Source of the DNA: DAISKN01 sp963716925
GTDB taxonomy: Bacteria; Acidobacteriota; Vicinamibacteria; Marinacidobacterales; SMYC01
Length of the DNA stretch: 64,000 nucleotides
Reading direction: 5' to 3'
Assembly (NCBI GenBank): GCA_963716925.1
Contig: CAVQUX010000010.1
Span: forward strand, 1,364,001-1,428,000
Shown: positions 35,534 to 44,102 of the stretch, piece after piece
Layout: the number at the start of each line of letters is the position of its first letter
Numbering within the stretch: the stretch's first letter is position 1
Position numbers and translations under genes: made by a program
Notes under the pieces: generated by a model
The model's database searches: none
What the model was told of the DNA's origin: nothing
The model's input: the letters and a program-made list of their open reading frames with translations, nothing else

Positions 35534-36586
35534 ACCACCATTTGTCCGACGGGACACTTCGCGACTTCATGGCCCACAGGCTGCCCGATGGCGGCGTGTC
35601 GGCGGTCGACGACCATCTCTCGGAATGCGGCGAGTGCCGCGCGCGGGCGGCGAGGCTCGGCGAGGCCGCCTCTCGCCTTCTCGAGCTCAGGACCGACCTC
35701 CTGGCCCCGGAGGCCCATCTTTCCGACGACGAGATCCAACGATACGCGGGAGCCGCGCTCCCTCCGTCCGAGCGCGCGGCTCTGGAGGGGCACCTTGTCG
35801 AATGCGCGGTCTGCGCCGGCGAGGTCGATGATTTGAAGAAGTGGGCCGCCGCCCGTCCGGTTTTTCGTGCGCCCACATACCTGGCCGCCGTTGCGGCGGT
35901 GGTTCTGGTCCTGTTGGGCGCGTTCCTGATCCTGCGATGGTCGTCCGATCGACCCTGGATCGAGGCGACCCTTCCCGGGCTCGACTCGCTTCCTGCCGAC
36001 GTCCAGGCGCGGGTGAGGGCGGCGCTGAGCGCCGGTGTCGCCGAACCGCCCGAGTCACTGAAGGCGCTGTTCGACCGACCCGAAGTTCTCATGGGAGACG
36101 CTCCGCCGGCGCCGTTCCCGTTGATAGAGCCGCTCCAGACCGCGACCCTTTCGGATAGGCCGCTTTTTCGATGGGGGTCGCTCCCCGGCGCCGAAGGATA
36201 CGCCCTCGCGGTTCTCGACGAGGAGCTCCGAGTTGTGGCCGAGGCGAGCGTGACGGACAGCCGCTGGACTCCTCCCGTGCCGCTACCTCGCGATCGAGGC
36301 TACGTCTGGCAGGTCACGGCTCACCGGAGCGGCGAGTCGGTGACCGTGCCTGCGCCTCCCTCTCCGATGGCCAGGTTTCGAGTTACGGACGAGCGAGCTG
36401 CGGAAACGATCGCGGATCTCTCCCGCGTCGAGCCCGAGTCCCACCTGCTCCTCGGAATCCTGTGCGCGCAGTCGGGAGCGCGCTCCGAGGCGGAAGTCTC
36501 ATCTCCAGAAGGTGCCGTCCACCGACCCGCACGCTGAAGTAGCGCGGCGGACGCTCGAAGCGCTTCGAAGCGCACCGCCGCGCTGA
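35530..36586 (+). CDS. Double zinc-finger (zf-HC2) membrane protein, C-terminal frameshift
   Basis: A probable anti-sigma factor for the upstream sigma gene. It starts with two zf-HC2 zinc-binding motifs, VDDHLSECGECRAR (H/C-x3-C-x2-C) and LEGHLVECAVCAGEV, followed by one membrane helix (YLAAVAAVVLVLLGAFLILRW) and a periplasmic part with a fibronectin-like segment (FRWGSLPGAEGYALAVLDEE). The continuous frame ends at 36537 in an unlikely GAVHRPAR tail. In the next frame SHLQKVPSTDPHAEVARRTLEALRSAPPR continues a TPR-like helix to a TGA at 36584-36586, so a frameshift near 36500 is likely. The GTG start is fixed by its four-base overlap with the sigma gene. Confidence 0.75.
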
Positions 36587-36662
36587 TCCGTTCGGGTTAC
36601 CGACGAACGCGAACGGGGCGCAGTAGATCCGACAGGCTTGGCGGGCGCCCTCCAGGAGCGAT

Positions 36663-37743
36663 ATGTTACGGAACCGCATGATCCGAAACAGCGCCGCGAT
36701 GATTCCCGGGATCGCTCTCGCCGCAGCTCTCCTCGCGGGGCCTGCCTCCGCGCAGACCCAAGCTCAAGATCATCGTGGACCAGGACGCGCGCGGTCCCTG
36801 CACCACCGACATCCAATCCATCCTGATGTTCGTTCAATCGCCGCGGGCCGAGGTCCTCGGAATCACCATGGTGAGCGGGGATCTGTGGATGGAGCAGGAG
36901 CTGCGGCACACGCTGCGGGCGCTCGAAATCGCCGGGCGCACGGACATCCCCGTCTACCGCGGAGCGGTCTTTCCCCTCGTTCATACACAGGACGAGGCGA
37001 AACGCTGGGAGGCGCTCTACGGAAAACAGCCCTACCAGGGCGCGTGGGACGGCGAAGCCGGCCCGTACGACACCCTTCCTCTCCCCGAGGGAGAGCCCAC
37101 GATCGGGCCGGCGGCAGGGCACGCGGCGAACTTCATCGTCGAGGCCGTGAATCGCTTCCCCGGTGAGGTGACGATCTGGGGCGGGGGACCGCTGACCAAT
37201 ATCGCTCTCGCGATGGCGATCGATCCCGAGCTCCCGCGAAAGGCGAAGGAGCTCGTGGTGATGGGCGGCGGGCTCGACGCTCGGTATCGCCGGGAGTTCA
37301 ACTGGTGGTTCGACCCGGAAGCCGCGCGAGTCGTCCTGCGCGCTCCCTGGAAGCGCCTGTCCGTGACCCCCGCCGACGTTTCGACGAAGACGCGGCATAG
37401 CGCCGAGATCGTGGCTCGAATCGCGCGGGCAGCGACCCCACTCGCGCGCTACATCGACGAGTTTCACGCAGTGCCGCGCGATGCCTCGAATCCCGACTGG
37501 GTTCCGGAGATCTTCATGTGGGACGAGCTCAGCGCCGCGAGCGTTCTCGACCCCTCCGTGATCAGCGAGGCGCGGGAGATGTACATCGACGTCGACATCG
37601 ACCATGGCATCCAGTATGGTTACACGCTCGCCTGGGACCTCGGACCACACGAGCGGCCTGGCGTGGGGAAGGCGATCGTGCACGTCGACGTCGACCTGGC
37701 GCGCTTCTACGACTTGTACGTCGGGCTGATGACGCGCCGTTAG
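36663..37743 (+). CDS. Secreted nucleoside hydrolase-like protein, frameshift after the signal peptide
   Basis: A protein of the inosine-uridine nucleoside hydrolase fold, which cleaves N-ribosidic bonds with a calcium ion. A signal peptide (IALAAALLAGPASAQT) starts from the ATG at 36663, preceded by AGGAG. The catalytic part is in the next frame from PKLKIIVDQDARGPCTTDIQ, so one base is gained or lost near 36760. The calcium site D-x-D-x-x-x-x-x-T-T-D replaces the usual DTDPGIDD. Further family signs are GEVTIWGGGPLTNIALAMA, ELVVMGGG and the C-terminal ITEAREMYIDVDIDHG-like region. A role in periplasmic nucleoside scavenging is likely but untested. Confidence 0.8.
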
Positions 37744-37777
37744 CTTCTGATCGCCCAATTTTCCGTGGAGGAGTGAA

Positions 37778-39385
37778 ATGCAAAGCCGCCGGCTCGCGAT
37801 CGTCTCTCTTTCTCTCGCGCTTTCGTCCCTGGCAAGGGGAGACGAGCGCCTCGACAGGCTCAAGCGCGAAGCGCTGGAAAAAGTGGAAAGTCGAGCGAAG
37901 CTCACCCAGGTGATGGTCGACAGCATCTTCAGCTTCGGTGAGCTCGGCTTCCAGGAGCTCGAGACGTCGCGCTACGTGACCGGCATCCTCGAAGAGAACG
38001 GTTTCTCCGTGGAGCGGGGCGTCGCCGGCATTCCGACGGCGTGGGTGGCCCGCTGGGGCTCGGGAAAGCCGGTCATCTCCTTCGGGAGCGACATCGACGG
38101 GATCCCCAAGGCCTCGCAGAAACCGGGTGTCGCCTACCACGACCCCATCGTCGAAGGCGCTCCCGGACACGGCGAGGGCCACAACTCGGGCCAGGCGGTG
38201 AACGTGGTGGCGGCTCTGGTTCTGAAGGAGATCCTGGAGCGCGAAAAAATCCCGGGGACGCTCATGCTCTGGCCCGGCGTCGCCGAGGAGCAGCTCGGGA
38301 GCAAAGCCTTTCTCGTGCGCGCCGGCCTCTTCAAGGACGTCGACCTGGTCTTCTTCACCCACGTGGGAAGCGACCTGAACGTCTCCTGGGGCCAGTCGTG
38401 GGGGAACGGGCTCGTCTCGGTGGAGTACGTCTTCCGCGGCGAAGCGGCCCACAGCGCCGCCGCTCCCTGGCGCGGGAAGAGCGCCCTCGACGCGGTGGAG
38501 CTCATGGATACCGCTTGGAATTTCCGCCGCGAGCACCTGCGCCTTTCACAACGCATGCACTACGTCATCACCAACGGCGGGGACCAGCCGAACGTCGTGC
38601 CTGCCGTCGCGTCGGTCTGGTACTACTATCGCGAGCTCGACTACGAGAACATCAAGAGGCTCTTCGACATCGGCGAGAAGATCTCCGGAGCGGCGGCGGC
38701 GATGACCGACACCGTGGTTCAGTCCCGCATCCTGGGCGAGGCCTGGCCCCTCCACTTCAACAAGCCGATCGCCGAGACGATGTACGAGAACATCAAGACG
38801 GTCGGGCTTCCCAAGTGGAGCGAGGCCGACCAGAAGCTCGCGATTGCGCTCCAGGACGAGATGGGCTTCGACCCCAAGGCGACCGAGGGTGGGCCGTGGG
38901 GAGGAGTCCGGGGTCTTCGGACCGACTTGAGCGAGTTGATGGGCCCCGCTCCCGAGCCGCGCACCGGCGGGGGGTCGGACGACATCGGCGACATTTCCTG
39001 GAACGTACCTACGGTCACCCTTTCCTTTCCCTCGAACTTCGAGAGCGGCGGAGGCCACCACTGGTCGAGCGCGGTCGCGATGGCGACGCCCATCGCGCAC
39101 AAAGGCGCGACCGCGGGCGCCAAGGTCATGGCGATGACAGCGCTCGATTTCTTCCTGGACGCGGCGAAGGTGGAGGCGGCGTGGAAGTACTTCCGCGAGG
39201 AGCAGACGAAGGAAGTGAAGTACGTCCCGTTCATCCGGGAGACGGACACGCCGGCGATTCACTTGAACCGCGAGATCATGGCGAAGTACCGGGAAGAGAT
39301 GAAGAAGTACTACTACGACCCGACGAAATACGACAGCTATCTCGAGCAGCTCGGGATCCAATATCCCACGGTACGGCCCAAGTAG
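37778..39385 (+). CDS. Secreted M20-family amidohydrolase
   Basis: A 535-residue zinc hydrolase of the peptidase M20/AbgB type, which removes acyl or aminobenzoyl groups from amides. A signal peptide (RRLAIVSLSLALSSLARG) follows the start, which has a GGAGGAG site. Metal ligands are in SFGSDIDGIPK (aspartate) and GAPGHGEGHNSGQAV (histidine), the bridging and general-base glutamates in WPGVAEEQLGSKAF, and a later histidine in YVFRGEAAHSAAAPW. The dimerisation domain sits in the middle, and the C-terminal GGGSDDIGDISWNVPTVTL is typical of this branch. The last 60 residues (KYVPFIRE to PTVRPK) are an extra tail. The substrate is unknown. Confidence 0.88.
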   Translation: MQSRRLAIVSLSLALSSLARGDERLDRLKREALEKVESRAKLTQVMVDSIFSFGELGFQELETSRYVTGILEENGFSVERGVAGIPTAWVARWGSGKPVISFGSDIDGIPKASQKPGVAYHDPIVEGAPGHGEGHNSGQAVNVVAALVLKEILEREKIPGTLMLWPGVAEEQLGSKAFLVRAGLFKDVDLVFFTHVGSDLNVSWGQSWGNGLVSVEYVFRGEAAHSAAAPWRGKSALDAVELMDTAWNFRREHLRLSQRMHYVITNGGDQPNVVPAVASVWYYYRELDYENIKRLFDIGEKISGAAAAMTDTVVQSRILGEAWPLHFNKPIAETMYENIKTVGLPKWSEADQKLAIALQDEMGFDPKATEGGPWGGVRGLRTDLSELMGPAPEPRTGGGSDDIGDISWNVPTVTLSFPSNFESGGGHHWSSAVAMATPIAHKGATAGAKVMAMTALDFFLDAAKVEAAWKYFREEQTKEVKYVPFIRETDTPAIHLNREIMAKYREEMKKYYYDPTKYDSYLEQLGIQYPTVRPK

Positions 39386-39472
39386 GCCCGGCATCGGCAC
39401 ACGCGCGCCGGGCGCACCGCGAGAAACATCGAGAAGCTTCGGCCGCGGTCTTCTTCACCCGCTCTCAGCGGC

Positions 39473-40432
39473 TCAGTGGGTTCTCCTGATTTCCTTCACG
39501 CCGACGTTGAGCCGGCGCCGCAGAAGAGCTCGCAGAGTCGCGCCGTCGGCGTACCCCACCCGCGCGGCGACTTCATCGACGCTCGCGCTTCCGGTCTTCA
39601 ACAGGTGCACCGCTCGCTCCACCCGAAGACTCTGGAAGTACGACAGCGGGGATTTCCCGAGGACGCTCTGCATGCGGCGCGCGAGCGTTCTCTTGCTCGA
39701 GCCCACGGCCTTTGCTGCCTCGTCGAGGGAAAACCCGCGGGTCAGCGTCGCGCGCGCCCAGGTTTCGAACCGCTGAACGATGGGGTCGGAGTGGACCAGA
39801 TGATCGGTCAGCGCATAAGCGGACTGCGATGGTCTGGAATCGACGATGAGGTACTTCGCGGTGAGTGAGGCGAGCTGCGGACTGACCGTTCTCACGATGT
39901 AGAGCGCGAGGTCCATGTGGCTCAGGGCGGCTCCCGCGGTCACGAAGCGTCCGGATCTCACGATCATGCTCGATTCGTCCAGCTCCACGCCGGGATATCG
40001 CCGGCGAAACAACGGCGCCAGCCACCAGGTGGTGGTGGCGTGATGATGCTCGAGGAGGCCCGACTCGGCCATGACGAAAGTCCCGATGCATGCCGCGGTC
40101 ATCGTGGCTCCGCGGCGAGCCCACTGTCGAAGCACGGCAGCAGCGTCCCGGACGTCCGGCCGTGCGAGCGCGGCCAGGAGCGGACCGGGCATCTTGAACC
40201 CGATTGCCGGGACCACCACGCAATCGGGCGTCCGCGTGCCGACACCCTGAACGGGGACCCGGAGGCCCTGCGAGGTCGCGACCGCCTTTCGCAGTCCCAC
40301 GATCCTGAGATCGAATCGCGGCACCTCGAGCTCGGATAATTCAATCAGCTCGTTCGCCGTCTGGAAGGCATCGAGGACGGCGGACAAACCCAGGTCGAAG
40401 ACGCCGTCGAGAGCGAGGACATGGACCCGCAT
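39473..40432 (-). CDS. GlxA-family transcriptional regulator (DJ-1/PfpI + AraC)
   Basis: A 319-residue regulator with a DJ-1/PfpI-like ligand domain (about 1-190) and a C-terminal AraC-type domain with two helix-turn-helix motifs (about 215-315). The nucleophile-elbow cysteine is kept in MTAACIGTFVMAESGLL. The AraC part reads TLTRGFSLDEAAKAVGSSKRTLARRMQSVLGKSPLSYFQSLRVERAVHLL in segments, with DEVAARVGYADGATLRALLRRRL as the second motif. It is divergent from the small ABM gene at 40534 and may control it and the cysteine-synthase-like gene; this is inferred from position. Confidence 0.92.
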   Translation of the reverse strand: MRVHVLALDGVFDLGLSAVLDAFQTANELIELSELEVPRFDLRIVGLRKAVATSQGLRVPVQGVGTRTPDCVVVPAIGFKMPGPLLAALARPDVRDAAAVLRQWARRGATMTAACIGTFVMAESGLLEHHHATTTWWLAPLFRRRYPGVELDESSMIVRSGRFVTAGAALSHMDLALYIVRTVSPQLASLTAKYLIVDSRPSQSAYALTDHLVHSDPIVQRFETWARATLTRGFSLDEAAKAVGSSKRTLARRMQSVLGKSPLSYFQSLRVERAVHLLKTGSASVDEVAARVGYADGATLRALLRRRLNVGVKEIRRTH

Positions 40433-40533
40433 GGCAATAATGATACTAAATATGGCGTTCTTGCCTATAGCGGAAAGAAGCCTCAGGGCCTAAGCTCGGC
40501 AGGTGCCACTCTTCAAATCAAAGGAGATTCGAC

Positions 40534-40836
40534 ATGCTTACGCTTGGTCTGTTTGCCCGCCTCGAGGCGAAGCCCGGAAAGGAGGAGGAGGTTGCCGCGT
40601 TCCTGCAGCAGGGCCTCCAACTCGCCAACCAGGAGAAGACGACCCCAGTGTGGTTCGCGCTGCGCCTCGGGCCAGCTACGTTCGCCATATTCGATGCGTT
40701 TCGGGATGAAGCAGGACGGCAGAATCATTTGAACGGGCCCATTGCCAAAGCTCTCATGGCGCAGGCTCCGATCCTCCTCGCCGCGCCTCCGGTAATCGAG
40801 CGGATGGAAGTGCTGGGCGCCAAGCTTCCGGGATAA
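40534..40836 (+). CDS. Antibiotic biosynthesis monooxygenase (ABM)-fold protein
   Basis: A 100-residue protein with a dimeric ferredoxin-like ABM fold. Members include small quinol monooxygenases and haem-degrading enzymes, but many have no known activity. The start LTLGLFARLEAKPGKEEEVAAFLQ is the first strand and helix, TPVWFALRLGPATFAIFDAF the central strands, and DEAGRQNHLNGPIAKALMAQ the second helix with the usual histidine. AAGGAG lies seven bases before the ATG. It is divergent from the GlxA regulator and followed by the cysteine-synthase-like gene. Confidence 0.85.
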   Translation: MLTLGLFARLEAKPGKEEEVAAFLQQGLQLANQEKTTPVWFALRLGPATFAIFDAFRDEAGRQNHLNGPIAKALMAQAPILLAAPPVIERMEVLGAKLPG

Positions 40837-40910
40837 AGGATGCGGGGGACCGCGGGGTGGAACGACGACTCTCGGAGTCTGACGAGCCGGCAGAGGAAGG
40901 GACTCGACCC

Positions 40911-41835
40911 ATGGACATTCTCCACGCTATTGGAAACACATCGATGGTCCGACTTCGCAAGGTCGTTCCACCCAACGGCGCCGAAATCTTCGTGAAGCTC
41001 GAGTCGGAGAACCCGACCGGGAGCATGAAAGACCGGATGGCGCAGGCCATGATTTCGCGGGCGGAGGAAGATGGTCGACTGAAGCCCGGAGATACCGTGG
41101 TCGAGTACACGGGCGGCAGCACGGGGGCGTCGCTGGCACTGATCTGCGCGGCCAAAGGCTACCGTCTGCGGATCGTCACCTCCGATGCGTTCAGCTCGGA
41201 GAAGCGGAATCACATGGCGGCGCTCGGTGCGGAGCTGACACTCGTCCCGAGCGAGGGAGGCCGCACCACCAGGAAACTGATTCTGGACATGATCGAGGCC
41301 GCCCGTCGGTTGAGTCAGGAGCCTCACACCTACTGGACCAACCAGCTCGAGAACCAGGACAGCATCGCGGGCTACTATCCGCTGGGCGAGGAGATCTGGA
41401 GTCAAACCGAGGGGAAGGATCGATGCCTTCGTTCACAGCATAGGTTCGTCGGCCTCTTCGCGCGGGGTCGCCACTGTGCTGAAGCGATACAAGCCGGCTA
41501 TCCGCGTCGTCGCCGTCGAGCCCGCGGAATCCTCGGTGTTGCTGGGAGGGCAGCCAGGGCCTCACAACATCGAAGGAGTCGGGATTGGCTACGTTCCTCC
41601 TCTCTGGGACCCGACTCTCGTCGACGAGATCGTGCCCGTCAGCACGAACGACGCGAAGGACATGGCGAGGCGCCTCGCGCGGGAGGAATCGCTCTTCGCG
41701 GGGACGTCCTCCGGAGCGAACGTCGTCGCCGCGCTTCGAGTGGCGAAGCGCCTGACGCCTCCTGCCAGGGTGGTCACGCTGATGGTCGACTCGGGACTGA
41801 AGTACTCCAGCACCGACCTGTACCGGACCAGCTAG
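40911..41835 (+). CDS. Cysteine synthase-family PLP enzyme, frameshifted
   Basis: A fold-type II PLP enzyme of the cysteine synthase/cystathionine beta-synthase family, about 308 residues once repaired. The PLP lysine is K40 in SENPTGSMKDRMA, the phosphate loop is EYTGGSTGASLA near 65-77, and the substrate loop is YWTNQLENQDSIAGYY. Near 41405-41420 the frame changes: upstream ends EEIWSQTEGK, downstream starts IDAFVHSIGSSASSRGV, then VEPAESSVLLGGQPGPHNIEG and the terminal VVTLMVDSGLKYSSTDL. A single base change would restore the enzyme. There is no cysE nearby, so a role in cysteine formation or in degradation of a cyano or sulfur amino acid is open. Confidence 0.82.
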
Positions 41836-41866
41836 GGACCGTTATCTCGTGGTTGGCCCGCCGCCG

Positions 41867-42736
41867 CTACTGGTAGTAGTCGGGCGCTTTCTTGAGCCGG
41901 GCATATCCCTCGAAGTCGTGCTGGATCCAGAGCGCAGCCCCCTTCTCTTTCAGGAACGCCTCGACTCTCGCCCGCGAGGCGCGCGACCGCTCGGCATCGA
42001 AGTCGAACGTCGGGATCCGCTGGAGCTTGCGCGACTCCGGATAGTGATAGAGATCGCCCGAGAGGACGACTCCGCCCGTCTCCGCGAGATTCACATAGAG
42101 GACCTGGTGTCCCGGAGTGTGGCCTGGCGCTGCCTTGATGACTACGACACCGTCTCCGAACACGTCATGCTCGTCCGTCTCGATGAAGACGGTCTTGCTG
42201 GTTCGAAGCGACGCGTAGGTTGATGGCTGAGTGACCGCGGGCGGCTTCTCCGCGAACATCGCGTCCCGCTCCACCCGCGGCACGAGCCAGGTCGCGTCCT
42301 TGAACTCGTTGGCGTTGCCCGTGTGATCGAAGTGGTAGTGAGAGAGCGCGAGATAGGTGATGTCGGACGGAGAATAACCCACCTCCCGGAGCTGCGCGAG
42401 AAACGGCTTCAGCAACCTCGCTTGCCGCTCCTGCCCGTCTGGCAGCACGATGCGGTGCGTCACCACCGATCCTGTCGGATTCCACGCGGTGTCCGGCACG
42501 GGGCCGGTGTCCCAGATCAAGGCTCCTTTCGGGTGAGTGACGAGAAAGCAGCCCATGGACAAATCGCTCGTTTTGACCTCGCTCTTTTCGAGCCGGAAGC
42601 GCCCGAGATCCGCGATGGGATAGGAGCCGCAGTCGAGAACGTAGAGCCGCACCGTCGTCGTCTTCGTCGGTTGTGCCTCGGCCGCACCGCTCGCGAAGGC
42701 GAGCCCCGCCAGGACCATTGGAAAGAGTCGCCGCAT
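41867..42736 (-). CDS. Secreted MBL-fold metallo-hydrolase (AHL-lactonase-like)
   Basis: A 289-residue exported metallo-beta-lactamase-fold hydrolase. The ATG at 42736 has AGGAGG at ideal distance and gives the signal peptide RLFPMVLAGLAFASGAAEAQ. Metal ligands are in YLALSHYHFDHTGNANEF (HxHxDH), in KAAPGHTPGHQVLYV and in VVLSGDLYHYPES. The arrangement, with an N-terminal YVLDCGSYPIADLGRF segment, resembles the AttM/AiiA-like N-acyl homoserine lactonase branch, whose members also cleave other lactones and esters. It lies 75 bases after the SelA-like gene on the same strand and may be the last gene of that operon. Confidence 0.88.
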   Translation of the reverse strand: MRRLFPMVLAGLAFASGAAEAQPTKTTTVRLYVLDCGSYPIADLGRFRLEKSEVKTSDLSMGCFLVTHPKGALIWDTGPVPDTAWNPTGSVVTHRIVLPDGQERQARLLKPFLAQLREVGYSPSDITYLALSHYHFDHTGNANEFKDATWLVPRVERDAMFAEKPPAVTQPSTYASLRTSKTVFIETDEHDVFGDGVVVIKAAPGHTPGHQVLYVNLAETGGVVLSGDLYHYPESRKLQRIPTFDFDAERSRASRARVEAFLKEKGAALWIQHDFEGYARLKKAPDYYQ

Positions 42737-42811
42737 CTCGTCTCCTCCTATCCTCAGGCGATGCTGCACGATTTCGCAACGCCATCGTCACGGTGCGCGG
42801 GCGACCCGGGG

Positions 42812-44062
42812 TTAGGCGCCCGCCCGGGCCTCCTCCAGGAAGAACTGGCGAAGGCGCCTCGCGACGAGAATCTCCTCGCCGTCCTCGAGGCACCGGGTCA
42901 TGAACACCGGGTCGAACCAGTAGATGCGCGGCGATCCGGTGCGCAGCTTGTCCTGCGCCTCCTTCACGGTGAGCGGGATGACCTTCTCGTCCCAGGAGAG
43001 CTCCACGTCGGAATAGCCCTTCTTGCTGAACTTCATCCGCGCCGTGAGGCCGGGTATGCCCGAGAGCTGGTCCACCAGGTACCGGGACTTCTGATTCCAC
43101 GACTCGGTGATGGCATCGTGATCAAGCTCCAGGTAACGGTTGAGCGCGACGATCATCCCGACGATTTCCTCTTTCCCCACTTTCATCCCCCGCCCGAGGT
43201 GGCTGTTGGGAAAGGCGTTCAGGGTCGCGGCCTCGATGAGATCCCTGCGGCCCGCGAGGATCCCCGACGACTGCGGCCCCTGGATTCCCTTGCCGCCGCT
43301 GATGGCGACGAGGTCGGCGCCCATCTCCGTGTACTTGGTCAGGTTCTCCGTCGGCGGAAGCTCCGAGGCGACGTCGATGAATACGGGAACCCCCGCCTTC
43401 TTGCCGATGGCGAGGATCTCCTTCGGAGTCATCGTCTCCGCCGGCAGAGGGTCCAGTCGTTCGACGCTCGCGAGCACGCTGATCATCGCCGTCTTGTCGG
43501 TGACGGCGTTCGCGAACTCCTCGCGCTTCTCCACCTCGACGATCTCCATGCCGGCGGCACGATAGGCACGGTCGTACCCGAAGCGGTGCGCTTTCTGCAT
43601 CAGGCACTGGCGCCGCGGCCAGGTGGGGTGCGGGAGCGCCACCACTCTTTCGAGATCGGTGCCCGTCAGGCAGGCGGCCGCACCCAGAATGAGCGACGAG
43701 AAGGAGCCGGCCGTCACCAGGCCCGCCTCGGCATGCGTCACCTCGGCGATCCGGCGGCCCGCCGCCGCCACGAGCTCGTTCATGTCGACGAAGTACTCGT
43801 TGGCTTCCTGCATCGCGCGCTGGACCTCGGGCGGCATCCGCGACCCGCCGACGAAAGTCGTGTGCTCGTGGCCGGGCAGGTGCGGCCGGACACCGAGCAG
43901 CCGGGTGTAGATGCAGTCGTCGTACTCGCGCTTGAGCGGAGCGGCGGTGGCCGGGGCGACGCCGAAAGCGCCGAGGATGCCACCCAGAGCCGTGCTCCCG
44001 AAGAACCGGCGCCGCGAAAACCTCGTACCTGGAGAGGGAATCGATTTCGTGGGACCGCTCAT
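42812..44062 (-). CDS. Tat-exported SelA-like PLP enzyme (first of three)
   Basis: A 416-residue fold-type I PLP enzyme related to selenocysteine synthase (SelA) and to D-glucosaminate-6-phosphate ammonia-lyases, but with an export signal. The Tat motif SRRRFFG is at about 16-22, followed by STALGGILGAFGVAPATAA. The PLP aspartate is in GVPVFIDVASELPP and the PLP lysine is about K258 in ISGGKGIQGPQ. The start at 44062 has GGAGG five bases upstream. tRNA-dependent SelA activity makes no sense outside the cytoplasm, so a small-molecule lyase or racemase is more likely. It is strikingly similar to the gene at 56692, and follows the class V enzyme by 40 bases. Confidence 0.85.
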   Translation of the reverse strand: MSGPTKSIPSPGTRFSRRRFFGSTALGGILGAFGVAPATAAPLKREYDDCIYTRLLGVRPHLPGHEHTTFVGGSRMPPEVQRAMQEANEYFVDMNELVAAAGRRIAEVTHAEAGLVTAGSFSSLILGAAACLTGTDLERVVALPHPTWPRRQCLMQKAHRFGYDRAYRAAGMEIVEVEKREEFANAVTDKTAMISVLASVERLDPLPAETMTPKEILAIGKKAGVPVFIDVASELPPTENLTKYTEMGADLVAISGGKGIQGPQSSGILAGRRDLIEAATLNAFPNSHLGRGMKVGKEEIVGMIVALNRYLELDHDAITESWNQKSRYLVDQLSGIPGLTARMKFSKKGYSDVELSWDEKVIPLTVKEAQDKLRTGSPRIYWFDPVFMTRCLEDGEEILVARRLRQFFLEEARAGA

Positions 44063-44102
44063 GCTCACCTCCGTGTCTCGTCCAGGAAACTTCGTGCGAA
44101 GC

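Noticed and set aside
36560..36573. Perfect palindrome GCGCTTCGAAGCGC
   Set aside because: It lies within the repaired coding end of the zinc-finger gene and can arise from alternating GCGCTTCGAA codons; no regulatory context.
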